From Dictyocoela muelleri (Eukaryota > Microsporidia), in contig SDVU01000686.1 in the NCBI GenBank assembly GCA_016256075.1, positions 1 through 11,354 on the forward strand: DNA of 11,354 bases. Direction: 5' to 3'. Positions 1 to 7,740 of this stretch are shown here, in pieces. The number at the start of each line of letters is the position of its first letter. Position 1 is the stretch's first letter. The translations under genes and the position numbers were made by a program. The notes beneath the pieces were generated by a model. The model saw only the letters and a list, made by a program, of their open reading frames with translations. It had not been told where the DNA came from and searched no databases.

Positions 1-75
1 GTGACGTCAGCGGGATTCGAACCACGATACTTAAATTTTACATTCAAGAGTGTTAACCACTGAGCTATCTGGCTA
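1..75 (-). repeat. tRNA-like head of a SINE-like repeat, cut by the window edge
   Basis: Read on the minus strand, this stretch has a perfect pol III A box (tagctcagtgg, 57-67) and a perfect B box (ggttcgaatcc, 13-23) spaced as in a tRNA gene. It nearly matches 1034-1106 on the plus strand, with differences concentrated in the middle. I could not fold it as a working tRNA: the 5' bases gccagat have no complementary 3' acceptor strand, and the arm around the B box does not pair beyond two base pairs. It is best read as the 5' head of a tRNA-derived SINE running leftward out of the window. Its B box is closer to consensus than that of the second copy. It abuts the caaattgtgatcccc repeats of the foldback, so it probably inserted into that element's left arm; the far target duplication would lie outside the window. 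Confidence 0.7.
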
Positions 76-385
76 AAGTATGTAGCAGACTGCAAATTGT
101 GATCCCCCTTGAATTTTAAATTGCTAATAAAATTTTTTATTAATAAAATTTAAAGTATGTAGGTGGTTGCAAATTGTGATCCCATATAAAAAATTATAAA
201 ATATAAATTTTAATAGTTTATTTTATTATTATTAAATATTTACAATCATTTGTATCAGGTTTGTTTTTTAGAGGGTTTTGCAAAATTATAGGCCCATTTT
301 TGCAAAGTTAAAGGCTCATTATTCCAAATTTACAGATTCATTTTACTACAATTATATACACAATGCCGAAGCTATTAAAAGATTT

Positions 386-440
386 TAAGTCTTTTAGCGT
401 AAGTGGGCAAATTTAACGCCCACTTACGCTAGAAGACCTA
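386..440. repeat. Hairpin 1 (left arm of copy A)
   Basis: Two arms of about 23 bases (386-408 and 418-440) are inverted copies with a loop of about 9 bases. The right arm, read inverted, contains taggtcttctagcgtaagtg, the motif shared by all four hairpins of this family in the window. Confidence 0.8.
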
Positions 441-955
441 AAAAAAATATCTATAAAAAATTAAAACTCAAATTTTTAATGTTTCTAATAAAATTTATGT
501 AAATATTGGTACTTATCTGATTTTTTTATTGAGAAAAATACCGCTCTCTTGTCTCTTAGACACCCACTTGAAAAAAATAAAAAATATTAAATATAGCATT
601 ATTAAGTGCTATATAAATTTTAAAATATTTTAAATGTATATTTAAAGAATAAAATTTTTATATTCCTCGAAATGACCAAATTAGGTGATTTTAAAACATT
701 AACGGCTTAACAAATTTATAAATTTCGGTCAATTAAGAACACAATTTTCGAAATGTGTGTTTAAAAATATATTGTGATTTCTTTTATATTTTGATAATGC
801 TTTTTGTAGTAGTTTTTACTATTTTTTCTAAATGGGTCTAAGGAAAAAAGGGACGGGTATTTTTCTATATAAAAAAAGAAATTATCACCCAATATTATTT
901 AAATTTTATTGAAGACGTTTAAAATTTATTTTTAATTATTTTATAAGATGTTTTT

Positions 956-1012
956 TAGATCTTCTAGCGTAAGTGTACGATAAAAATTGTCCACTTACGT
1001 TATAAGACCTAA
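956..1012. repeat. Hairpin 2 (right arm of copy A)
   Basis: Arms starting agatcttctagcgtaagtg and ending cacttacgttataagacct pair with a few mismatches around a loop of about 15 bases. It is the mirror-image partner of the hairpin at 386-440, so each arm of the large palindrome holds its own smaller palindrome. Confidence 0.75.
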
Positions 1013-1020
1013 AATTTTTT

Positions 1021-1032
1021 GATAGCTTCAGC
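1021..1032. repeat. Target site duplication, left copy
   Basis: The sequence gatagcttcagc is identical to 1489-1500 on the other side of the SINE-like insert. It belongs to the foldback arm: the inverse, with one difference, is found in the opposite arm near 364-376. Confidence 0.8.
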
Positions 1033-1488
1033 GTAGCCAGATAGCTCAGTGGTTAAGTCTTTTTAATGTAAATTTGAGTATCGTGGTTTGAATCCCGCTG
1101 ACGTCACTCTTTAATAAATAATGAAGGAATGACATTAAGCGGTCATAACTATATAATTATAGTATATATATAGTTGTTTCAGTGTGCTATAGCTGATTAA
1201 GACTTGGTATAATATGACAATATAAGAGAAGAGATTCTCTTAGGTGGGTGGATGAGTGCGGCGCCACCTTTAGGCAAAAAGTAGTGAAAAATAAAAATTC
1301 ATGAAAAGCCAATAATAACCTATATCCTGCTGAGTCATTGAGCAACGAAGATCGCGTATACATCTGGTCTTCTGGGTAGCTTAAGAAGTGACGTATTATT
1401 AGAACACCAAGAACCAAAGGTCTCAGACTACGGTAGGAGACAACTCTCCGTTTGGGCAGCTATGGATGTTATCAACGTGTAATATATA
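1033..1488 (+). mobile_element. SINE-like element with tRNA-like head and 12-bp target duplication
   Basis: The 456-bp insert is flanked by a perfect direct repeat gatagcttcagc (1021-1032 and 1489-1500). Its first part (1034-1106) is tRNA-like, with A box tagctcagtgg (1042-1052) and B box ggtttgaatcc (1085-1095), 43 bases apart as in tRNA genes. The body (about 1107-1480) is clearly less AT-rich than its surroundings and holds small inverted repeats, such as agagaa/ttctct near 1225 and aggtgg/ccacct near 1240-1270. I do not recognise its origin. The 3' end is AT-rich (aatatata) without a long poly-A. The left arm of the same palindrome runs uninterrupted through the equivalent site (gaagctat ... 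cacaatgc), which confirms that this is an insertion. Pol III transcription from the internal boxes is expected from the class; mobility by a partner LINE is an inference. Confidence 0.75.
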
Positions 1489-1500
1489 GATAGCTTCAGC
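1489..1500. repeat. Target site duplication, right copy
   Basis: The sequence gatagcttcagc is identical to 1021-1032 and runs directly into the resumed foldback arm (attgtgtatataactg). Twelve bases fits LINE-type target-primed insertion. Confidence 0.8.
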
Positions 1501-1805
1501 ATTGTGTATATAACTGTAGTAAATATTTGATAATCTAAAATAAACTTTTAAAATTTATATTTTATAATTGTTTATTATAAATAGGGGGTCACAATTTACA
1601 GCCAGCTACTTACTTTAAATTTTATAAATGAAAAATTTAAAAAAAACAATTTTTAAATTTTTTAAATTTAAAAGAAGGGGTCACAATTTGTAGTGAGGCT
1701 ATTAATAAAATTTCATTATAAAAAATCCAATATTTATTTTTGGGGCTATTAAATTAAATTCTAAAAAGTGGGTCACAATTTTTAAATGGCCACAATTTGT
1801 GGTAA

Positions 1806-1993
1806 CATCAGCATGCATATCACTCATTTAACTTTCATATACTTTTAAATACATAATATTTCTAAAATTTGCGAAAGAAAAATTGAAATCTTTTACCATT
1901 TACAAAATAATTGTATTTTTTTATCATATTATGCCCGTTTTTTTATATTTTTGTTATTTATTCAACTTAACGCCTGAAAAATAACTATACATG
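1806..1993. other. AT-rich spacer with no feature seen
   Basis: There is no open reading frame, repeat or RNA gene that I can support between the foldback element and the LTR of the gypsy element. Confidence 0.6.
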
Positions 1994-2297
1994 TGTCGTT
2001 TTTTCGTTGTACAGATGAAACGTTACATAAAAACTAAATAAAGATTTTGAAGTGTGCTTTTATTAAACTTTTCTTTTGAATCATATTTGGAACAGAAGTG
2101 TTTAAGATCAAGACGAGGGAATATATGGGTATGTGATTTATTTTCTTTTATATTTTTGTTTTTTGATTAAATTTTTAAAATTGATGAATTTTATACCAGT
2201 TTTAAAACTTCAAAATCGAGATTTCTCTAGACACCTGTCAATTGTAGTGTTATTTCGGTTTAGATTTCCTTATTTGAGTCAAACCAGCGATCTCACA
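1994..2297 (-). repeat. 3' LTR of the gypsy element
   Basis: This aligns end to end with 6160-6464. Shared stretches include acataaaaactaaataaaga and caaaatcgagatttctctag. Alignment by eye gives about 44 differences in 305 positions. On the element strand it opens with TGTGAGATCGCTG directly after the polypurine tract. Confidence 0.9.
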
Positions 2298-2311
2298 TCT
2301 CCCTCTCTCTC
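2298..2311 (-). promoter_or_regulatory. Polypurine tract of the gypsy element
   Basis: On the element strand the bases just upstream of the 3' LTR read gagagagagggaga, an all-purine run in otherwise mixed AT-rich sequence. This is the position and composition expected for the plus-strand DNA primer of LTR retroelements. Confidence 0.8.
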
Positions 2312-2689
2312 AAAGAGTTTAAAATTCTTTATTGATACTTTGCTTAACTTGCTGCTTTCGTCAATTACGAGCACGTTCTTCCATCTTCCACATCAACTAC
2401 CTTGAAAGGCACCAAATAACACGGAGGTTCGTCCGGGTCAAAGTTCCTTTTAAAAATAAAATCAACTTTTTTTGTAGCAGAAACTTTTTATTTTTTTTAT
2501 TTTACCTTTCAATATTCATTTTCAATTGCCTACGCAATTATCCTTATTTTCTTCAAGATTTACTTCTTTATTTATTTTACCTTTAAAGTTAAAAAATAAA
2601 TCGTAAGGCTAATATTTCGTAATTCTGTTGGCTATTAAATTTAATCTTTTCAAATTTTTTAACCCGCATTCTTTAAATGTCAAATTTCG

Positions 2690-3230
2690 TGAAAGTCTCA
2701 AGGCTACTCCAATTTCTTTATTTCTTTTTTCGACAATCGAGTTGCTTTTGGGATTGTGAGGTGAAGTGTTAATGTGTTTTATATTGTGATTTTCATTGTT
2801 CTTTGATATTTATCGAAATTAAACGACGACCATTGTCTGTAATACAATACTTTGGCCCCCATACAATTTTAACCAATTATTTTCAACCGCATTGCAAACT
2901 GTTAACGAATGTATATTACTTATTATTGCTACTTCCAAATATTGACTCACAACCTCAGTAACGACGAGAATATAAAACATTTTTTTAGTCTATATTTAAA
3001 ATGTTTGCTTTTAACCGGACCTTTGATGTCGATAGAGATCCATTGATAATTTTCCGGAATTTTTTCAATAAAATATATTCTGGTTATTTTAGAATAGCTG
3101 ACCTTTTCTTTTTGACAACTTTCGCAATATTTACATACGTGTTTAATTATGTTTTTTATTTTATCAATATTATTTTTTTTAGCTAATGTGTTTGATATAG
3201 TCTGATATCTTGGGTGAACGAGAATTTCAT
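2690..3230 (-). pseudogene. Gypsy integrase remnant
   Basis: On the minus strand, fragments of a retroviral-type integrase can be read. There is an HHCC-type zinc-binding region (a histidine-containing stretch near 3215, then HVCKYCESC near 3115-3140). The catalytic core follows with WISIDIKGP (about 3020-3050), ITDNG (about 2840-2855) and HNPKSNSIVEKRN (about 2728-2766), the three blocks that hold the D, D and E residues of the DDE core. Its position after RNase H supports Ty3/gypsy rather than Ty1/copia. It is a fossil and broken. Confidence 0.85.
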
Positions 3231-3559
3231 GTGCTGTTTTAAGTTTATTATAAATATCATTTTTGTTATTTTCTTCTTGGCTTATAACCTTAATTTTTCA
3301 ATTAATTACACAAGATTTCTAAGTTCCTCAAATTTCACTGGTTATAACGGTAATCATGTTTTTATGTTGTTTTTATCATTTATTTTGTGCAAATTTCGAG
3401 ATAATATATCTGCAAAAATGTTATCTTTTCCCTTTGCATGGATAATTTGAAAATCTAACTCTTGTAGCAGTAATTTTCACTCTTTTTTTGCCTATGTGTC
3501 AGTTGTTTATCGTAGAGATTGTTGGATGCTCTGTTTTAATAAATATTTATGTTCCTACT

Positions 3560-3740
3560 ATCAGTCTTCGGAAATGATTTAAAGCTTTTATAATTGTATA
3601 GTAATCTTTCTCGGAAATGTGTAATTTATCTCGCTTTTTTTGCAAATGAATAAATGTATAATCCTATTATTTTATTGCCTTGTAATAATATCGACCCTAA
3701 TCTATCTTTAAAGGCATCAACTTCTACAATAAAAGGATTG
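3560..3740 (-). pseudogene. Gypsy RNase H remnant
   Basis: On the minus strand the segment contains IVEVDAFKDRLG followed by ILLQ. This resembles the first block of the RNase H domain of Ty3/gypsy polyproteins, where a conserved D sits in an E-x-D-A context. It lies between the reverse transcriptase and integrase remnants, as expected. It is broken. Confidence 0.65.
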
Positions 3741-4133
3741 TTTAAATCAAGATGATATAAAATTTGCTTTTCACGTATTTTTGCAGTAATCCTTTCTAAA
3801 TTTGCGTCCTCTTTCTCATCCCATAAAATCTTTCTTGTTTCTTTCTTAATTTGTTGTAGAATTCGACTGTCAGAATTGCAAAATCTTTAACAAAAGGTCA
3901 GAACCAATTTAAAGTCCTAACAATTTCTGTATTTTTTTCGTGTATTCGGTTTGTTAAGTTTGAAATCTTTAAGGTTAGAAATATTAGCTCTAATTCCTTT
4001 TTCATTAATTATGTGACCAAGAATCTTATTTCATAACATTAAAGACTGACTTTTCAAAGTTTTAAGAAGCACCAGCGTGTATTAATTTTCCAAAGACTGT
4101 TTTTAGATGGATGTAATGATCTTAAACATTCTT

Positions 4134-4454
4134 TTAATAAATTAATATGTCATCCCTATAAAATTTGACAAACATAAGATCGACTAGCATTTTCTGAATA
4201 GTCATTGTAAATGTTTTCGTAGCATTTGAGAGCACAAAAGGCATTATTTTGAAGGCGTATGTTTTTCCAAATATTCTGAAAGCCGTTTTTTCGATATATT
4301 TCTTGCGTATATGGATCCGATAATAACCTTGATTGAGGTCAAAGACTGAGAATACTACCGAGTCCTTTAGTTCATAGAAAATATCAGATAGCTTTGGGAA
4401 TAATACGTGTTTCGGCTTTGTAATTTTATTTAAATCTTGGTAATCTATGACCAA
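4134..4454 (-). pseudogene. Gypsy reverse transcriptase remnant
   Basis: A continuous stretch of about 106 residues matches the palm and fingers of a Ty3/gypsy reverse transcriptase. It has a V-x-DYQDLNK block, FDLNQGYYRI with the first catalytic aspartate, a KTAFRI block, the PF-x-L-x-NA-x-x-TF block, and a Y-x-DDILIY block with the two later aspartates. Flanking sequence on both sides probably continues the domain in degraded form. It once copied element RNA into DNA in virus-like particles; here it is a fossil. Confidence 0.92.
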
Positions 4455-4825
4455 TCTTATCGTTACATTTTTTTCTTAATTACAAATGCTGGCGATGCAA
4501 TATATGTGTTTAACTTTCTAATTATATCAAATTCTTATAATTCTTTCAAATTTAATTCTACTTCACCTTTAAGACTTAACGGAACAGAAAATTTCCTATA
4601 GTTTTGAGATGAAGTTTGCAACAAGATCTATTTTATGTTCTGCTGTTATTAAATTTCTAATTTTTGGATTTATTGTTTTCATTGATTATTTTAATTTTTT
4701 GAAGTCTTCTTAAGTTTTATTGATCAAAAATTTGCATGATTTTTTTGACAATTTTTTGTTCATATTTATTTAAATTTGATAATTCAATGTCAAATTCATA
4801 TTAACGATTATCCAGGTTGATACAG

Positions 4826-5125
4826 TTATGTAAGGTTAATTATCGCGTTGTTATCTTTTAAAAATTGCATTATTATAATAACGTTTTTTCTGCGTGAATT
4901 GAAAATGTAAAAACTTGTTTTATAAAGACAATTTCTGTCTTCAATCAGATTAGAGTCTAGTTTTACTCTCGAATAACAATAAATTATTTCACCTGATGTT
5001 GTTTCTACTTGTATTTCTAAACATTCTTCTAATCTTGTCATGCCAATTTCTCTCATTAAGTGATTTATGGAAAAGTTATATGATGCTCCTGTATCAAGCA
5101 AACATTTACTGTTTTCTTTTTTCAA
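4826..5125 (-). pseudogene. Gypsy aspartic protease remnant
   Basis: The stretch contains CLLDTGASYNF near its start, the D-T/S-G-A active-site signature of retropepsin-like proteases. The domain is about 100 residues, the usual size of one subunit in a dimeric retroelement protease. It lies between the zinc-knuckle-like end of gag and reverse transcriptase, the normal gypsy order. It is part of a broken element. Confidence 0.8.
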
Positions 5126-5222
5126 AAGATATTTTCATTTCTATAGTTTTAGGATTGGGTTTAGCTTCGCATATTGAGTATCCCTTTGATTCCCGTGATT
5201 TTTTCTACTTCGGTTTTATTTG

Positions 5223-6153
5223 CTAACGACATTCTTCGTTTGTATGCCACTTTGTCTTGTGATATTTGCAGTATTTATAACCGAACTTATTTTTCTCTCC
5301 ACTTTTAAGATGTGATTTTATTTTTTCCTTTAAATTTTCTTTTTTTATTGATTTAATACTTTTTATTTCTTCATTTATCATGGTTTCAGTTCTCTCAATA
5401 GTCTCACATATTTCGGACATGGTGTGTTTTTTGACCCTTTCATTTTATATTTTGACATGATTTTCAAGATTGGTGAAGAATGCTTCTTCTTCTTTTTGAT
5501 ATAACAACTCATAGGTCCTACCGCAACATAACGCAAGATTTAGATCACATGTATTATCTTGTTCCAGTGGCCATCACATGTATTATCTTGCCACGTAAAA
5601 AACACTAAAATTTTTAAAAAAAAATTTTATCTTTTCAAAAACATTGTTAAAGCTATCTTTTTGTATCACATGTATTTTTTTGCCCCATGTGGCAAGATAA
5701 TACATGTGATCCCAAGATTTCGACTTGTTTTTCTATATTTTCATATGTTCTTATTTTGAAGTAATTTTCTTGTTTGATGTTTGCCAATCTTTGGTAATAA
5801 TAGTGTGCTCTTTATTGATTATATTTTAGTCTTAATACGGCTTCCAGTATTAATTCCATACTTTCAGTATAGACAATTCTACTTCTTATATCTGGGATAA
5901 TTATGTGTGCTAATGCCTCAAATTCTCAATCCTCACTCCAATTGCACATATATGATATCTTTTAATCTTAAACTCCATTTAAATATATTTTGGTTATGTA
6001 AGTCTTTTAGTATTTCGATTGATTGTTAAATTTTCAGTCCAGTGAGCTTTGAAACATAATCAAATGTTGCACAATCAATAAGATTTTCATTTGAATTATT
6101 AGATTTTTCTTTCATTTCTTCATTGATTGTTTCTTTGAGATTCTTAAATGAGC
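5223..6153 (-). pseudogene. Gypsy gag remnant with zinc-knuckle-like motif
   Basis: The coding remnant appears to open with ATG at 6151-6153, only seven bases after the 5' LTR, and begins MSSFKNLKETINEEMKEKS. It ends near 5223 with a C-x2-H-x4-H-x4-C-type stretch (YCKYHKTKWHTNEECR), a nucleic-acid-binding motif found at this place in several Ty3/gypsy gag proteins. The middle is lysine- and glutamate-rich. A MITE (5542-5712) lies inside. It is broken. Confidence 0.7.
5542..5712. mobile_element. 171-bp MITE with 20-bp TIRs and 8-bp target duplication
   Basis: The left end is agatcacatgtattatcttg; the right end read inverted is identical except for the first base. The insert is bracketed by a perfect direct repeat caagattt (5534-5541 and 5713-5720). 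The motif atcacatgtattatcttg recurs as a direct copy at 5574-5591 and, degenerate, at about 5665-5682. The last copy forms a hairpin with the right terminal repeat. The interior is AT-rich and non-coding. An 8-bp duplication is typical of hAT and also of Merlin elements (8-9 bp). It lies in the gag region of the gypsy element, so it is younger than that copy. Confidence 0.9.
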
Positions 6154-6159
6154 TCATTA

Positions 6160-6464
6160 TGTCGTGTTTTCGTTAGACGCGATGAAACATTACATAAAAA
6201 CTAAATAAAGATTTTGAAAGTGTACTTTTTAAAACTTTTCAATTGTGTCATAATTGGAACGAAAGTGTTTAAGATCACGAAGAGGAAAAATATGGGTAGG
6301 TGATTCATTTTCTTTTATAGTTTTGTATCTAGATCAAATTTTTAAAATTGATGAATTTTTTACTAGTTTCCCAAACTTCAAAATCGAGATTTCTCTAGAC
6401 ACTCGTCAATTGTAGTGTTTTTTTGGTTTAGACTTCTTATGTGAGTCAAATCAGCGATCTCACA
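6160..6464 (-). repeat. 5' LTR of the gypsy element
   Basis: This is the partner of 1994-2297. On the element strand it opens TGTGAGATCGCTG at 6464 and closes CGACA at 6160. The gag start follows almost at once, which leaves no room for a conventional tRNA primer-binding site between LTR and gag. Confidence 0.9.
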
Positions 6465-6559
6465 ATATAAAGAAGTTTTATTATACTTTAAGATTACAAT
6501 ATTTTGCAATTGATAAAAATATTCTAGATATGGTGTCTAAAAAACGTTAGAAAGGAATC
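6465..6559. repeat. Direct repeat, left copy
   Basis: About 90 bp resembles 7421-7520 in the same orientation. Shared blocks are aatataaaga, ataaaaatattc and gtgtctaaaaa; I estimate about 70-75% identity with small gaps. It begins exactly where the gypsy LTR ends and stops where the inverted-repeat element starts. The family is unknown. Confidence 0.5.
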
Positions 6560-7358
6560 CTCAGTATTGAAAAAACTCCATTGTCGTTTTTGAAAAAAAC
6601 GCCTTTTTTAAAAAAAATCACAAAAAATTACATTTGAATATATTTTTATTAAATATAAAATTTTAATATTTGAATTAGAATATCATCAATTCAAAAATTC
6701 CATTTAATTCTTAATTCTGAGCAAATGTTCAATGTAAAAAATAATTATTTTATTTTTGCATTTACTATCATATTGTAAAAAAAACATTTTAGAAATCATA
6801 TTTATAAAAATATTAATATTTTAAGATATTTTTTGTAATTTTGATTTTTTTTATAATATTATAAATTTCCTTAAATAAATAATTTATTATTTCGTAAAAT
6901 GCTAATTTTACATTAACCTATATTTTACTTATTCTCCAGTTTTAGTTTTTTTTTTCGTTTTTTCATTTTGCTAATCTTTATGTTTCATGCTCAAGAAAAT
7001 ATAATTTATCTTTTAAAATAAATTTATATTCAAATTAATAATTATTCTTCTCTGTATTCCCTATTAGTGCATCACCAATAATCAACTTTTCTCTTTTTAA
7101 ATCAAAGTTATAGATGTAATTAAATTAATAATTTTCACGAATACAAATTTATTTAATTTTATAATTTGTTTTTCCCTTTTTAAGAATGCTTTATTTTCTT
7201 ATAAACACTAAAAATGTATTTTAAAAAATAATATTGTTATTGTTTTTATTAAACTTATTTTCCAAGATTAAATAAATTTTTAAAAAAAGGCGTTTTTTTC
7301 AAAAAACGCCTTTTATTTCAATGAAAAAAAACGCAATGCGGGGTTTTTTTTCCACTGG
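6560..7358. mobile_element. AT-rich inverted-repeat element of about 800 bp
   Basis: The ends are imperfect inverted copies. The left (6560-6616) contains cagtattgaaaaaactccat, then ttgtcgttttt, then gaaaaaaacgccttttt. The right, read inverted, contains cccagtggaaaaaaaacccc, then gcattgcgttttttt, then gaaaaaaacgccttttt. The right side also has a local perfect hairpin (aaaggcgttttttt and its inverse, about 7287-7313). The interior (6617-7275) is extremely AT-rich with no reading frame or motif that I can name. The terminal cagt resembles many DNA-transposon ends, but no target duplication is clear. It is probably a non-autonomous DNA element. Confidence 0.5.
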
Positions 7359-7420
7359 GTTCATATAAGACGGCTCATAAAGTTTTTATATTAAGTTTTT
7401 TATAAAATATGTGTAAAAAA

Positions 7421-7520
7421 AATATAAAGATGTTATATTATACCTTGAAATTTCTATATTTGGTAATTTATAAAAATATTCCAAATAAGTGTCTAAAAAC
7501 TTTATAATCGATAATCCCGT
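7421..7520. repeat. Direct repeat, right copy
   Basis: See 6465-6559: same orientation and about the same length, separated by the 800-bp inverted-repeat element. It could be a duplicated host segment or two copies of an unnamed repeat. Confidence 0.45.
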
Positions 7521-7740
7521 TAAAAATAATATAATTATTATAATTTTTTATTAAAAAACTATAGTCGCGGGTTTTTGCGCTGAGCTCGCGCTGCGCTCGG
7601 GTAATTTTATGAGAATTAGCTTAAGGCGAGTTTTCTTGTTAACATTCTTATGTTAGTTCATTCATATTTCATTTTTTTATAACATAAAAGATAAGGTAAA
7701 AAAAATCCGGCGTTTTTTCGTTTTTTCCGTTATTTTTACT
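7521..7740. other. Spacer with a short GC-rich island
   Basis: This AT-rich sequence has no reading frame I can support. At 7565-7601 there is an abrupt GC-rich patch (gcgctgagctcgcgctgcgc within it) with alternating GC and small inverted repeats, very unlike its surroundings. Its function is unknown. Confidence 0.4.

Larger units (their letters stand above)
273..1525. mobile_element. Inner foldback module (copy A), same family as 8229-9221
   Basis: The left end has about three units of a degenerate repeat of the type gcaaagttataggcccattttt (273-345), then tatacacaatgc, then a hairpin at 386-440, then an AT-rich middle. The right arm repeats this inverted: the stretch 830-1012 mirrors 386-560, including a second hairpin at 956-1012. 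After the SINE-like insertion the arm resumes with attgtgtatataactgtag (1501-1519). The outer repeat units are missing from the right side. The same sequence order occurs in the element at 8229-9221, including a short conserved block next to the centre-proximal ggtattttt boxes. No coding sequence is visible. Confidence 0.7.
76..1805. mobile_element. Composite foldback (palindromic) element, outer and inner modules
   Basis: The two flanks are inverted copies of each other. Outer module: the motif (g)caaattgtgaycccc occurs twice on the left (about 90-107 and 168-184) and inverted on the right at about 1585, 1677 and 1771, with a weaker fourth near 1792. One outer repeat includes tttaaagtatgtag before the motif on the left, and its inverse on the right (1598-1618). 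Just inside, 192-225 and 1536-1569 are inverted copies matching at 33 of 34 positions. The inner module follows with the same centre of symmetry. No open reading frame of note lies inside, so the element is non-autonomous. A SINE-like insertion (1033-1488) and a loss of about 100 bp in the right arm break the symmetry. I do not recognise the family, and the outer ends are approximate. Confidence 0.65.
1994..6464 (-). mobile_element. Old Ty3/gypsy LTR retrotransposon, broken
   Basis: The element reads on the minus strand from a 5' LTR (6160-6464) to a 3' LTR (1994-2297). Its parts in order are gag with a zinc-knuckle-like motif, aspartic protease, reverse transcriptase, RNase H and integrase. 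Integrase follows RNase H, which is the Ty3/gypsy order. Each LTR runs from TGTGAG to CGACA on the element strand. The LTRs are about 304-305 bp and about 85% alike by eye, so the copy is old. It is broken, probably by ten or more interruptions. I see no convincing duplication of target bases at its two edges. Its total length of about 4.5 kb includes a 171-bp MITE. I see no envelope-like part. Confidence 0.9.

Noticed and set aside
1-75. A functional tRNA gene
   Set aside because: The A and B boxes are good, but acceptor, anticodon and T stems do not pair, and the copy at 1034-1106 is part of an inserted repeat.
391-441. The gtaagtg in the foldback hairpins as a 5' splice site of an intron
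   Set aside because: gtaagt matches a splice consensus, but it sits in both strands of a hairpin in non-coding elements and no flanking coding sequence exists.
1187-1417. Minus-strand open frame of 76 residues
   Set aside because: It lies wholly within the SINE-like body and shows no recognisable domain; the less AT-rich composition explains the open frame.
2133-3450. Several plus-strand open frames rich in F, L and I
   Set aside because: They are antisense to the gypsy integrase and LTR; their hydrophobic look comes from T-rich DNA.
5543-5711. CRISPR-like array, because atcacatgtattatcttg recurs
   Set aside because: The copies are terminal inverted repeats plus internal copies of a MITE flanked by a target duplication; spacing is irregular and the context is eukaryotic.
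1994-6464. Two separate solitary LTRs rather than one element
   Set aside because: The polypurine tract, gag-to-integrase order and orientation between the two LTRs fit one element.
7680-7740. The ccggcgttttttcgttttttccg stretch as an end of the inverted-repeat element at 6560-7358
   Set aside because: The likeness is limited to T runs with cg; it lacks the cagt and cattg blocks of those ends.
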